From the NCBI RefSeq assembly GCF_000260135.1, contig NZ_JH651384.1:3766693-3830692 (forward strand): a stretch of 64,000 nt of DNA. The letters run 5' to 3'. How positions within the stretch are numbered: the first letter of the stretch is position 1; each line of letters starts with the position of its first letter. The notes under the pieces were generated by a model. It was not told the origin of the DNA. It worked only from the letters and a program-made list of their open reading frames with translations, and searched no databases. Shown in pieces: positions 48,225 to 57,514 of the stretch. Source of the DNA: Thiothrix nivea DSM 5205 (GTDB lineage Bacteria > Pseudomonadota > Gammaproteobacteria > Thiotrichales > Thiotrichaceae). The translations under genes and the position numbers were made by a program.

Positions 48225-48294
48225 TATCCCCTTGGGGATACAGCCCGGATTCAGGTAGCACCCCATGGGTGAGATTCTCTGATCAGGATGCTAC
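48225..48294. promoter_or_regulatory. Inverted repeats in the dsrA upstream region
   Basis: TATCCCC-TT-GGGGATA (48225-48240) is a 7-bp-arm palindrome. It is followed by a hairpin CACCC-CAT-GGGTG (48259-48271) bracketed by GTAG (48255) and CTAC (48291). The 314-base gap between tauD-like and dsrA holds no gene. The palindrome could be an operator for divergent transcription, or the later part a 5' leader structure. Confidence 0.4.
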
Positions 48295-48426
48295 GCATAC
48301 ACTTAGCGCACTCGTAACTTGAGCAAACCAAGTTCTGTTAATTGTTTACTTTTTCGTCTGACCGTCTGATTTGTAGAGCACGTGTCAGAGGGAAACGCCA
48401 TAGATCGTTTTACTGAGGAGGCAGGT

Positions 48427-49722
48427 ATGGCAACGAAACATTATCCAACGCCGATGCTAGACGTGCTGGAAGAAGGCCCATGGCCTAGCTTTATCAGCGG
48501 CTTCAAGAAACTGCGCGATGAGCATCCAGATGAGCGCATCCGTAATGTCATCAATGGCCTGATGGGTCAGTTGGAACATTCCTACGAAACCAAAATGGGT
48601 TACTGGAAGGGTGGTACCATCTCTGTCTTCGGTTACGGTGGCGGCATCATCCCGCGCTTCTCTGAAGTCGGTCATATGTTCCCTGAATCCAAAGAATTCC
48701 ACACCCTGCGTGTCCAGCCGCCAGCAGGCAACTACTACACCACCGACATGCTGCGTCAGCTGGCTGATAGCTGGGAAAAATGGGGTTCCGGCCTGCAAAC
48801 TTTCCACGGCCAGACCGGCAATATCATGTTCATCGGCGCGAATAGTGTCAACTACCAGCATTTCTTTGATGAAATCAATGAATACGGCTGGGATCTCGGT
48901 GGCGCTGGCCCTTGCGTCCGTACTGGTATGTCCTGCGTGGGTGCTGCCCGTTGCGAAATGTCTAACTGCAACGAACATGCGATCCATCGCCGTCTGATGA
49001 ATAACTTCACTGACGACGTGCATCGCCCTGCGCTGCCTTACAAGTTCAAGTTCAAGGTTTCCGGCTGCCCGAACGACTGCCAGAACGCTATCGAGCGTGC
49101 TGACTTCGCTGTTATTGGTACCTGGCGTGACGACATGAAAGTCAATCAGGAAGCCGTCAAGGAAATGATCATGAAGAAGGCCAAGGAAATTGGCAAAGAA
49201 GGTGATCGTTCCGCAGGCCGTCAATACATGTTCGACAACGTTATCAGCCGTTGCCCAACCCAGGCTATCAAGCTGAATGACGACGACACTATCACCGTTG
49301 ACAACAGCAACTGCGTGCGCTGCATGCACTGCCTGAACGTCATGCCAAAAGCACTGCAAGTCGGCGATGACAAGGGCGTAACCATCCTGATCGGTGGTAA
49401 GCGTACCCTGAAAATCGGCGACCTGATGGGTACTGTAGTTGTGCCATTCATGAAGCTGGATACCGAAGAAGATTACGAGCGCATCGTTGAGATGGCTGCC
49501 GAAATCATCGACTTCTGGGCTGAAAATGGTCTGGAACATGAGCGTTGCGGTGAAATGATCGAGCGTATCGGTTTGGTGAACTTCCTGGAAGGCATCGGCA
49601 TCGATCCGGATCCAAACATGATCAAGCAACCACGTAACGTTTCTTACGTGCGTACTGACGGTTGGGATGAGGCCGCTGAAGAGTGGTTCAACCGCAAGCG
49701 TGAAGAAAAAGCTGCCGCTTAA
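48427..49722 (+). CDS. dsrA: Reverse-type dissimilatory sulfite reductase, alpha subunit
   Basis: A 431-aa siroheme protein. CVRTGMSCVGAARCEMSNC-type cluster ligands (siroheme/[4Fe-4S], cited in part) and a ferredoxin-like insert with CVRCMHCLNVMPK are present. Gene order and neighbours (dsrEFH, dsrL) mark the oxidative (reverse) type. With DsrB it oxidises stored sulfur to sulfite in the cytoplasm. GGAGG lies before the ATG at 48427. An upstream in-frame GTG at 48382 is not needed. Confidence 0.97.
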   Translation: MATKHYPTPMLDVLEEGPWPSFISGFKKLRDEHPDERIRNVINGLMGQLEHSYETKMGYWKGGTISVFGYGGGIIPRFSEVGHMFPESKEFHTLRVQPPAGNYYTTDMLRQLADSWEKWGSGLQTFHGQTGNIMFIGANSVNYQHFFDEINEYGWDLGGAGPCVRTGMSCVGAARCEMSNCNEHAIHRRLMNNFTDDVHRPALPYKFKFKVSGCPNDCQNAIERADFAVIGTWRDDMKVNQEAVKEMIMKKAKEIGKEGDRSAGRQYMFDNVISRCPTQAIKLNDDDTITVDNSNCVRCMHCLNVMPKALQVGDDKGVTILIGGKRTLKIGDLMGTVVVPFMKLDTEEDYERIVEMAAEIIDFWAENGLEHERCGEMIERIGLVNFLEGIGIDPDPNMIKQPRNVSYVRTDGWDEAAEEWFNRKREEKAAA

Positions 49723-49810
49723 TGGCATCGTTGGCAGGGTGGGGTAGCCCATCCTGCCGACCTGAATTCGACGATATTTTATAAAGTAATTCTCTGACGG
49801 AGGCTTTGCA

Positions 49811-50887
49811 ATGGCCGCACCAGAAATGCGCGATCCTATTGAATCTGGATGCCCGGACGGTTTCCAGTACATGCACCCTGTTATGCGCCGCAACTACGGT
49901 CTGTGGGCATACCATGAAGACCCACGCCCAGGCGTGCTGGTTCACGTTTCCAAAACTGGCGAAAAAGTCTGGACTGTTCGTGCAGGTACCCAGCGTATTC
50001 TCGACGTGTTCACCCTGCGCAAGCTGATGGACATCGGCGATACCTACGGTGATGGTTACGTTCACTTCACTATCCGTTCCAACATCGAATTCGTTGTGGA
50101 TACCGAAGCGAAGGTTGAGCCGCTGGTCAAAGCACTGGAAGACGCTGGTTTCCCGGTTGGCGGTACCCGTAACTCCGTTACCTCACTGTCCCATACCCAA
50201 GGCTGGCTGCACTGCGACATCCCTGGTACTGACGCTTCCGGCGTTGTGAAAGCCATGATGGATGAGCTGCTGCCTGAGTTCAAAGCGTGGAACATGCCTA
50301 ACCGTGTTCACATCACCACCTCCTGCTGCCAGATCAACTGCGGCGGCCAGGGTGACATCGCGATCAACGTACAGCACGTCAAACCACCCAAAATCAACCA
50401 CGCGCTGGTTGGTAACGTGTGCGAACGTCCTTCCGTTGTTGCGCGTTGCCCGGTAGCAGCTATCCGTCCTGCGATGGTTGATGGTAAGCCTTCTCTGGAA
50501 GTTGATGAGAAGAAATGCATCTGCTGCGGTGCTTGCTACCCGCCTTGCCCACCAATGCAGATCAACGATCACCAGTACACCCAGCTGGCTGTCTGGATCG
50601 GTGGTAACCACTCCAATGCCCGTGGCAAGCCTACCTTCCAGCGTCTGGTTGCTGCCGGTATCCCGAACAACCCTCCTCGCTGGCCTGAAGCCACCGCGAT
50701 CGTCAAGAAGATCCTGGCTTGCTACAAGGAAGGTGCGAAAGATTGGGAACGTATCAACGAATGGGTTGAGCGTATCGGTTGGCCACGTTTCTTCGAAGTG
50801 ACCGGTCTGCCGTTCACCAAGTACCACATCGACAACTGGCGTGGTGCACGTGCGAACCTGAACTCTTCCACCCACATCCGTTTCTGA
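49811..50887 (+). CDS. dsrB: Reverse-type dissimilatory sulfite reductase, beta subunit
   Basis: A 358-aa protein. TSCCQINCGGQGD supplies cluster ligands, and the ferredoxin part reads CICCGACYPPCPPMQ. Forms the alpha2beta2 enzyme with DsrA. GGAGG precedes the ATG. 88 bases after dsrA and 26 before dsrE. Confidence 0.97.
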   Translation: MAAPEMRDPIESGCPDGFQYMHPVMRRNYGLWAYHEDPRPGVLVHVSKTGEKVWTVRAGTQRILDVFTLRKLMDIGDTYGDGYVHFTIRSNIEFVVDTEAKVEPLVKALEDAGFPVGGTRNSVTSLSHTQGWLHCDIPGTDASGVVKAMMDELLPEFKAWNMPNRVHITTSCCQINCGGQGDIAINVQHVKPPKINHALVGNVCERPSVVARCPVAAIRPAMVDGKPSLEVDEKKCICCGACYPPCPPMQINDHQYTQLAVWIGGNHSNARGKPTFQRLVAAGIPNNPPRWPEATAIVKKILACYKEGAKDWERINEWVERIGWPRFFEVTGLPFTKYHIDNWRGARANLNSSTHIRF

Positions 50888-50913
50888 TCTGACCGGCACG
50901 AGGAATAGACAGA

Positions 50914-51306
50914 ATGAAATACACAATTCTGGTCAACGAAGGCCCTTATCAGCACCAGTCTGCTGATTCCGCCCTTCAGTTTGCCCGTGCCGCGCTGGAG
51001 AAGGGACACGAAATCTTTCGTGTCTTCTTCTACCATGACGGTGTAAACAACGGTACTCGCCTGACAGTTCCACCTGCTGACGACCGTCTGATCCAGAAAG
51101 CTTGGACAGAGCTGGCTGAAAAGCACGGTCTGGATCTGGTTATCTGTATCGCAGCGGCACAGCGCCGCGGCATTATGGATGCAGACGAAGCCAAGCGTCA
51201 GGGTCTGGACGCCAACAACATTGCGCCTGGTTTCCGGATTTCCGGTCTGGGTCAGCTGGTTGAAGGTGGTATCCAGTCCGACCGTCTGGTTGTGTTTGGC
51301 GATTAA
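50914..51306 (+). CDS. dsrE: DsrE sulfur-transfer subunit
   Basis: A 130-aa DsrE/F-fold protein. The active Cys is at position 78 (LDLVICIAAAQRRGI), the same position as in Allochromatium DsrE. It carries persulfide sulfur and passes it to DsrC as part of the DsrE2F2H2 complex. GAGGAATAGACAG precedes the ATG. Only 11 bases separate it from dsrF. The presence of dsrEFH is a marker of the sulfur-oxidising dsr pathway. Confidence 0.97.
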   Translation: MKYTILVNEGPYQHQSADSALQFARAALEKGHEIFRVFFYHDGVNNGTRLTVPPADDRLIQKAWTELAEKHGLDLVICIAAAQRRGIMDADEAKRQGLDANNIAPGFRISGLGQLVEGGIQSDRLVVFGD

Positions 51307-51317
51307 GGAGAACTGCG

Positions 51318-51722
51318 ATGTCTACCAAGAATTTTCTGTTCGTAAACCGCAAGGCTCCTTACGGCACTGTATACGCGCTGGAATCACTGGAAGTCGTACT
51401 GATTTCCGCTGCATTCGAGCAAAACGTCAGCTTGGCTTTCATTGATGACGGTGTTTACCAGATCACCAAAGGCCAGAACAGCAAGGGTATCGGCATGAAG
51501 AACTTCTCGCCGACCTACCGTGCGCTGGGTGATTATGACATCACTAAGCTTTATGTTTCCAACGAGTCTTTGGCAGAGCGTGGCCTGACGGTTGATGACC
51601 TGATGGAGCTGACTTACGAAGACGCTGACGACGATTACGCTGAAAAGCCTTCCATCATTCTGGTCAACCGTGACGAGATGGCTGCGATGATGGCTGAGCA
51701 AGACGTAGTTCTGAGCTTCTAA
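51318..51722 (+). CDS. dsrF: DsrF subunit
   Basis: A 134-aa DsrE-like protein with the family pattern (ALESLEVVLISAAFEQNVSLAF and DDGVYQI, cited in part). I see no Cys, consistent with a structural role in the DsrEFH hexamer. Ribosome site AGGAG before ATG. Confidence 0.95.
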   Translation: MSTKNFLFVNRKAPYGTVYALESLEVVLISAAFEQNVSLAFIDDGVYQITKGQNSKGIGMKNFSPTYRALGDYDITKLYVSNESLAERGLTVDDLMELTYEDADDDYAEKPSIILVNRDEMAAMMAEQDVVLSF

Positions 51723-51737
51723 CGGAGGATTTGAAAA

Positions 51738-52043
51738 ATGGCTATGTTGCATATCGTAAACAAGTCCCCGTTTGAACGTGTGGCTTTCGATTCCTGCCTT
51801 GCTCATGCACGCGCAGGTGATGCGATCCTGATGATTGAAGATGCCGTGGTCGGTGCAGTCGATGGATCAAGCTTTGCCGGTAAGCTGAAAGCGGCAATGG
51901 CTGACAAGTCCGTGTATGTGCTGGGTGCAGACCTGGCAGCGCGCGGTCTGGAAGGCAAAGCAATGGAAGGTGTAACTGTTGTTGATTATGCAGGCTTTGT
52001 TGACCTGACCGCTGACAACGACCGCACCCAAAGCTGGTTGTAA
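51738..52043 (+). CDS. dsrH: DsrH subunit
   Basis: A 101-aa protein, DsrE/TusB-like, with the conserved Cys20 (FDSCLAHA). Completes the DsrEFH sulfur-relay complex. GGAGG before the ATG, 32 bases before dsrC. Confidence 0.95.
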   Translation: MAMLHIVNKSPFERVAFDSCLAHARAGDAILMIEDAVVGAVDGSSFAGKLKAAMADKSVYVLGADLAARGLEGKAMEGVTVVDYAGFVDLTADNDRTQSWL

Positions 52044-52075
52044 GTTTTAAACAATTTTTAGACAGGAGGCCGATC

Positions 52076-52408
52076 ATGGCACTGGAAGTAGGTGGTAAAT
52101 CCATTCCTCTGGACGAAGAAGGTTATCTGGAAAATCTGAGCGACTGGACTCCGGAAGTTGCGGCAGCTCTGGCAACCGCAGAAGACGTTACCCTGACTGA
52201 CGAACACTGGGAAATCCTGAACTTCCTGCGTGAGTACTATGAAGAGTACCAAATCGCTCCGGCAGTTCGCGTTCTGACCAAAGCCGTTGGCAAGCGTCTG
52301 GGTGCTGACAAGGGTAACTCCAAGTACCTGTACAGCCTGTTCCCATACGGCCCTGGCAAGCAAGCATGTAAATATGCTGGTCTGCCGAAGCCAACCGGTT
52401 GCGTGTAA
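52076..52408 (+). CDS. dsrC: DsrC sulfur carrier and DsrAB substrate protein
   Basis: A 110-aa DsrC with both functional cysteines in the C-terminal arm: Cys98 (KQACKYAGLP) and Cys109 at the penultimate position (PTGCV). The 10-residue spacing is that of true DsrC, unlike the cysteine-free homologue at 45851-46195. It receives sulfur from DsrE, delivers it to DsrAB, and its trisulfide state is handled by DsrMKJOP. CAGGAGG precedes the ATG. Confidence 0.97.
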   Translation: MALEVGGKSIPLDEEGYLENLSDWTPEVAAALATAEDVTLTDEHWEILNFLREYYEEYQIAPAVRVLTKAVGKRLGADKGNSKYLYSLFPYGPGKQACKYAGLPKPTGCV

Positions 52409-52540
52409 TCCGCAAACCGGCAGGTTGGTCGCAAGACATTGAAGACAGCTCCGGTTCGCCGGAGCCTCTTCTTAAGCTTTGATTTGCCATTCCGCAAGAC
52501 AAATTTTCAGAAGAGAGAATCTGGAATTCAGGAGTACGCA

Positions 52541-53311
52541 GTGACATTCGTAAGTATCCTTTACGGACTGTTGTTTTGGGCGGCAACGTTAATCCTTGTT
52601 GTTGGTGTCGCCATGAAGGTTCGCCAATACTGGAACACACCAGCCCCGTTGAAAATCCCGACTACGCCAGCACCTGTTACCCAGGGCGGTGTGGTGTGGC
52701 GCATGTTCCGCGAAGTCGCTTTCTTTGAAAGCCTGTTCCGTTCCAACAAGATTTTGTGGCTGTTCGCCTTCCTGTTCCACATGTCTTTGTGGCTGGTATT
52801 GATCCGTCACAGCCGTTATTTCGTTGGCATGAATGATTTTCTGGTGTTCATGCAGCCGTTTGGCCGTTATGCAGGCATCACCATGGTGCTGGGTTTGGCT
52901 GGCTTGTGGGCGCGCCGCTTCCTGGTTGACCGGGTACGTTATATTTCTGCTCCATCTGATCATCTGATGCTGGCGCTGCTGATTGCCATCGGCATGAGTG
53001 GTTTGATGATGAGCTTTGTCTCCCATACTGATGTAACCCAGGTCAAGGCGTTCTTTGGTGGCATGTTGACGTTTGGTTTCTTCGGTGAGGAAGGCGGTTT
53101 GCCTGCTGATCCGATTGTGTTGGTGCACCTGTTGTTGGTGGCCATCCTGATGATCATCTTCCCGATCAGTAAATTATTGCACGCGCCAGGTGTGTTCTTC
53201 AGCCCGACCCGTAACCAGGTGGATAACCCGCGTGAAAAGCGCCATGTTTCCCCTTGGGCATTGGAACTGGAACGCCAGGGAAAAACTTTCCTGAGCGAAC
53301 TGAATAAATGA
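52541..53311 (+). CDS. dsrM: DsrM, membrane cytochrome b subunit
   Basis: A 256-aa NarI-like heme b protein with about six hydrophobic segments and His residues in FLFHMSLWLVL, RHSRYF and VHLLLVAIL. GTG start with AGGAG 6 bases before (52530-52534). An open frame extends upstream without support. It exchanges electrons with the quinone pool and pairs with DsrK. Confidence 0.92.
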   Translation: MTFVSILYGLLFWAATLILVVGVAMKVRQYWNTPAPLKIPTTPAPVTQGGVVWRMFREVAFFESLFRSNKILWLFAFLFHMSLWLVLIRHSRYFVGMNDFLVFMQPFGRYAGITMVLGLAGLWARRFLVDRVRYISAPSDHLMLALLIAIGMSGLMMSFVSHTDVTQVKAFFGGMLTFGFFGEEGGLPADPIVLVHLLLVAILMIIFPISKLLHAPGVFFSPTRNQVDNPREKRHVSPWALELERQGKTFLSELNK

Positions 53312-53345
53312 GCGTGTGACTGATCCGATTTGAGAGGCATCTATT

Positions 53346-54905
53346 GTGGCTGATTACGAGATTCCAAAACTGACTGGCGAAGGGTTCGTGGAAGTTCCTG
53401 CGGTGCAGGACGATACCATGAAGGGCACTGGCCCATTCATTGCCAAGCAGGATTTCCAGAAGGCAATGGGTTTCCCGGTCGATTTTGATGCGGTCGGTGA
53501 TCTGGTTCCCAACTGGAAAGAGCGTGCGCTGGACAAACTGTCAGATTTGCGGGGCCGTTATCGCTCTTTACAGGTTTATCTGGATATTTGCGTCAAATGT
53601 GGCGCGTGTACCGACAAGTGCCACTATTTTATTGGTACACATGATGCTAAAAATATGCCGGTCGCCCGTCAGGATTTACTGCGCAAGGTTTACCGCCGTT
53701 ACTTCACGTTCGCTGGCAAATATTTCCCGAAACTGGTTGGCGCGGTTGATCTGACTGAAGACGTGGTGCGTGACTGGTATAACTATTATCACCAGTGCTC
53801 CCAGTGCCGCCGTTGCTCTGTGTTCTGCCCTTATGGTATTGATACAGCTGAAATTTCCATGGCTGCGCGGGAAATCCTTGACCATATCGGCATGGGTTCC
53901 AAGTACAACAACGAGATCATCGGTAAGGTCTTCAAAATCGGTAACAACCTCGGTTTGCCTGAGCTGGCGCTTGATGACACGCTGCTGGGCATCGAAGAAG
54001 ATGTGTTTGATGACACCGGTATTGCTGTCCGCTACCCGATGGATCTGGAAGGTGCGGAAATCCTGCTGGTTACGCCGTCTGCCGACTTCTTCGCTGAACC
54101 ACATATTGATGGTTTGATCGGCTATGGCAAGGTGTTCCACGAAACCGGCGTGACCTGGACATTCAGTTCATATGCTTCTGAAGCCGCCAACTTCGGTATG
54201 TTTATCGGTTCTTACGAAAACATGCGCCGGGTTTCCATGCGTATCCGCGAAGCGGCGATCAAGCTGAAAGTAAAACGTATCGTGTTCGGCGAGTGCGGTC
54301 ACGCTTGGCGCGTTGCCTACAGCTTCCTGAATACGCTGGCTGGCCCATTTGATTTTCTGGATCAACGTTATCCAATCCCTCAGCATATTCTCGAATTCAC
54401 CCTCGGTGAATTGGAGAAAGGTACGCTGAAAATCGACAAAAGCGAAAATGATGACAAAGTGCTGACCTTCCACGACTCCTGCAACGTCGCACGTGGCAGC
54501 CGTATGGGACCCAAACCCGGCGGTCAGTTCGAGATTCCCCGCAAGGTCATCAGGGCAGTTTGTAACAACTTTGTCGACATGCCGACTGACACTATCCATG
54601 ACGCAACCTTCTGCTGTGGTGGTGGTGGTGGTCTGTTGACTGATGATTTGATGGAATTGCGTGTTAAAGGTGCTCAGCCGCGCGCTGAGGCTCTCAGACA
54701 TGTTTCTACCCATCATGGCGTAACACACATGGCTGCAATCTGTGCCATTTGTAAGTCTCAATTTACTAAGGTGCTGCCTTACTATGGCTTCACCATGGAT
54801 CAGATTGTCAGTGTCCACCAGCTGGTGAGCAATGCGATCATCCTGCAACGTCAGGAGTCCGTGATTCCGCCACGGCCACCTGAAGAGGATGAAGACGACG
54901 ATTGA
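53346..54905 (+). CDS. dsrK: DsrK, HdrD-like iron-sulfur subunit
   Basis: A 519-aa protein. Two [4Fe-4S] motifs (CVKCGACTDKC and CSQCRRCSVFC) are followed by CCG domains (SCNVARG and CCGGGGG regions) that bind the special catalytic cluster of heterodisulfide reductase-like proteins. It is the site for DsrC trisulfide conversion at the cytoplasmic face. GTG start with GAGAGG before. Confidence 0.95.
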   Translation: MADYEIPKLTGEGFVEVPAVQDDTMKGTGPFIAKQDFQKAMGFPVDFDAVGDLVPNWKERALDKLSDLRGRYRSLQVYLDICVKCGACTDKCHYFIGTHDAKNMPVARQDLLRKVYRRYFTFAGKYFPKLVGAVDLTEDVVRDWYNYYHQCSQCRRCSVFCPYGIDTAEISMAAREILDHIGMGSKYNNEIIGKVFKIGNNLGLPELALDDTLLGIEEDVFDDTGIAVRYPMDLEGAEILLVTPSADFFAEPHIDGLIGYGKVFHETGVTWTFSSYASEAANFGMFIGSYENMRRVSMRIREAAIKLKVKRIVFGECGHAWRVAYSFLNTLAGPFDFLDQRYPIPQHILEFTLGELEKGTLKIDKSENDDKVLTFHDSCNVARGSRMGPKPGGQFEIPRKVIRAVCNNFVDMPTDTIHDATFCCGGGGGLLTDDLMELRVKGAQPRAEALRHVSTHHGVTHMAAICAICKSQFTKVLPYYGFTMDQIVSVHQLVSNAIILQRQESVIPPRPPEEDEDDD

Positions 54906-54989
54906 TCGTCCGTCACTGGATTTGAGTGGATTTTAAGATATTGATTTTTCTAACTTGGTATTTTCCGGGTTATTAACAGGAGAATAGGC

Positions 54990-56945
54990 ATGGCAACCGC
55001 ACCTAACGACAGCAAGCTTCAGGCTCATACATATCGCCGTTTCAAGGACGGGGATCATGAATGGGGCAGTATGCACGACAAGATTTTCGTGCAGGATACT
55101 TCTCATAAGTGCCCAACCTACATTCACAAAACTCCACCTTGCCAGGGTAGTTGCCCGTCTGGTGAAGATATTCGTGGCTGGCTGCAAATCGTGCGTGGCA
55201 TTGAAAAACCACCTGTTGGCATGTCCATGCAGGAATACGCTTTCCGCCGTTCCACCAACGCTAACCCGTTCCCATCCATGATGGGTCGCGTTTGCCCGGC
55301 TCCATGTCAGGATGGTTGTAACCGTAACGACGTTGATGACTTCGTTGGCATCAACTCCATCGAACAGTACATTGGTGACAGCGCCATCGCCGGCGGCTTC
55401 AAGTTTGAAGCACCGGAAGAAATGAGTGGCAAGAAAGTCGCCATCATCGGTGGCGGCCCTGCTGGTATGGCGGCTGCTTACCAACTGCGCCGTATGGGTC
55501 ATGCTTCTACTGTATTTGAACAGCACCCTGAACTGGGTGGCATGATGCGTTACGGCATCCCTGGCTATCGTGTCCCACGTGACAAGCTGGCAGCTGAAAT
55601 GCAGCGTATCGTCGACATGGGTAGCATCGAAATCCGTTGCAACACCAAGATCGGCACTGATGTGACTGTTGAGCAACTGGAAGCGGATTACGATGCTATC
55701 CTGTGGACAGTTGGTTGCTGGAATGGCCGTGGCCTGTTCGTTGACAAGTGGGCAGAAACGCCCAACTGCGTATCAGCGGTTGACTTCCTGGAAGCCTTCA
55801 ACAAAGGCACCATGAAATACACAGCACCGCGCGTGGTGTGCGTGGGTGGTGGTGATACCTCCATCGACGTGGTATCCGTTTCCCGTCGTATCGGCACACT
55901 GGCCAACTACAGCGAAAACCCTGAAGATTCCGCGACCAGCAAGCTGGTGCACGGCGATGTGGCTGACAAAGTGCCTGCCACTGTTACCCTGACCACCCTG
56001 TTCCCACTGGAGCAAATGACTGCGGCTGAACACGAAGTTCAGGATGCGCTGAAAGAAGGCGTTACTATCCTGACTGAAGTGATGCCGAAGGAAATCGTTT
56101 TCGGCGCTGATGGCCGTGCGATTGGCCTGAAAGTGGTCGAGTGCGTGATGAAGGGCAACATGCCTGAAGCCAAAGAAGGCGGTAAGGAAACCATCATCGA
56201 AGCTGACCTGATCGTTTCCGCTATCGGCCAGTTCGGCAAGCTGGATGGTCTGGATGACTTCAACAATGGCCGCAACCAGATCAATGCTGACTCTTTGTAC
56301 CGTGTGCCGGGCAAAGCCAAGCATTTCGCAGCGGGTGACATTATTCGCCCACACCTGCTGACGACGGCAATCGGCCAAGCTTCCATCGCTTCTGAAACCA
56401 TCAACCAGTTCCTGCGTAGCGAAGAGCTGAAAAAGCGTCCGAAAGTGGACAAGCACCACTTCGACCTGATGGAAAAACTGCATGAAGCGGGTTTGGATCC
56501 GAAAAGCTTTGAAGAAACCAAGGCAGAAGATTTGCGTGGCACTTCCTCCGCTGACTTTGCAGTACACAACTACGATGACCGTTCCAAGAACGTGATCGTG
56601 CCTTCCAGCGACCTGTTCCTGGGGCATTTTGCCGCTGTTGTACGCAACAAGCGTACTGAAGATGTGCCAACTGCGGAGGAAGTGCTGGGTCATTTCGCCG
56701 AGCGTATGAACCCGCTGGCTGAAGCCGATGCTGTCAAGGAAGCAGGCCGTTGCATGAGCTGCGGCATGTGCTTTGAATGCGATAACTGTGTTATCTACTG
56801 CCCGCAGGATGCGGTTTACCGTGTACCGAAGAAGCAGGCTACCCTGGGTCGTTATGTTGCTACCGATTACAGCCGCTGCATTGGCTGCCATATCTGTGCA
56901 GACGTATGCCCAACTGGCTACATCGAAATGGGTCTGGGTGAGTAA
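54990..56945 (+). CDS. dsrL: DsrL, NAD(P)H:acceptor iron-sulfur flavoprotein
   Basis: A 651-aa protein. An N-terminal [4Fe-4S] region (PCQGSCPSGEDIRGWLQIV, cited in part), the FAD motif GGGPAGMAAAYQLRR, the NAD(P) motif CVGGGDTSIDVV and two C-terminal ferredoxin clusters (CMSCGMCFECDNC and CIGCHICADVCP). DsrL links DsrAB to NAD(P) and is diagnostic of the oxidising pathway. AGGAG lies before the ATG. Confidence 0.97.
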   Translation: MATAPNDSKLQAHTYRRFKDGDHEWGSMHDKIFVQDTSHKCPTYIHKTPPCQGSCPSGEDIRGWLQIVRGIEKPPVGMSMQEYAFRRSTNANPFPSMMGRVCPAPCQDGCNRNDVDDFVGINSIEQYIGDSAIAGGFKFEAPEEMSGKKVAIIGGGPAGMAAAYQLRRMGHASTVFEQHPELGGMMRYGIPGYRVPRDKLAAEMQRIVDMGSIEIRCNTKIGTDVTVEQLEADYDAILWTVGCWNGRGLFVDKWAETPNCVSAVDFLEAFNKGTMKYTAPRVVCVGGGDTSIDVVSVSRRIGTLANYSENPEDSATSKLVHGDVADKVPATVTLTTLFPLEQMTAAEHEVQDALKEGVTILTEVMPKEIVFGADGRAIGLKVVECVMKGNMPEAKEGGKETIIEADLIVSAIGQFGKLDGLDDFNNGRNQINADSLYRVPGKAKHFAAGDIIRPHLLTTAIGQASIASETINQFLRSEELKKRPKVDKHHFDLMEKLHEAGLDPKSFEETKAEDLRGTSSADFAVHNYDDRSKNVIVPSSDLFLGHFAAVVRNKRTEDVPTAEEVLGHFAERMNPLAEADAVKEAGRCMSCGMCFECDNCVIYCPQDAVYRVPKKQATLGRYVATDYSRCIGCHICADVCPTGYIEMGLGE

Positions 56946-56986
56946 GTTCACCCCCTTCCATGAGTGCAGTCCCGACAGGAATCAGC

Positions 56987-57514
56987 ATGACTAGCAAGTT
57001 TTCAAAGGTAATCCTGGCATCAGCGCTGGCTTTCGCTGCGCTGCTGGCTGGTTGCAGCAAGGCCCCAACCGAGGCTGACCTGAACCTTGCCACAGCAAAG
57101 CAAAAGGCCGAGGAATGCGTTGAGCCAGAAAACATGATCCGTACCAAGCACATGGATTTCCTCATGCATCAGCGTGATGCAACCGTGATTGAAGGTATCC
57201 GTACCAAGCAGCATAGTTTGAAAGAGTGCATCAACTGCCACGTTTCACCTACCAAGCAGGACGGTTCGCCTTTGCACTACGGTGACAAGGAACATTTCTG
57301 CACTACCTGCCATGCAGCAGTTGGTCAGAAAATTGACTGCTTCCAGTGTCATGCTGATCGCCCTCAGGTTGATCAGAACCCGAATTACCAGCACGCTGTA
57401 GGCAGCGCTGAGGGTCATCACTTTACCCAAGGTGTTGCTAATGCACCCGCACCAACTGCTGCGGAAGTACAGATGGTCACCCAGCAACCCCAACAACAAG
57501 GAGCTGCACAATGA
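56987..57514 (+). CDS. dsrJ: DsrJ, triheme cytochrome c
   Basis: A 175-aa periplasmic lipoprotein-like or secreted protein. The signal ends ALLAGC. Three heme motifs CINCH, CTTCH and CFQCH are present, and a conserved Cys (EECVEPE) for the unusual His/Cys heme. AGGA 6 bases before 56987 supports this start over 56960. Its stop overlaps the dsrO start (ATGA). Confidence 0.92.
   Translation: MTSKFSKVILASALAFAALLAGCSKAPTEADLNLATAKQKAEECVEPENMIRTKHMDFLMHQRDATVIEGIRTKQHSLKECINCHVSPTKQDGSPLHYGDKEHFCTTCHAAVGQKIDCFQCHADRPQVDQNPNYQHAVGSAEGHHFTQGVANAPAPTAAEVQMVTQQPQQQGAAQ

Noticed and set aside
48457-49893. 478-aa minus-strand frame over dsrA
   Set aside because: Antisense to dsrA; codon bias of dsrA creates few stops on the other strand. 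Same for long frames at 55773-56951, 57418-58455 and 60592-61776.
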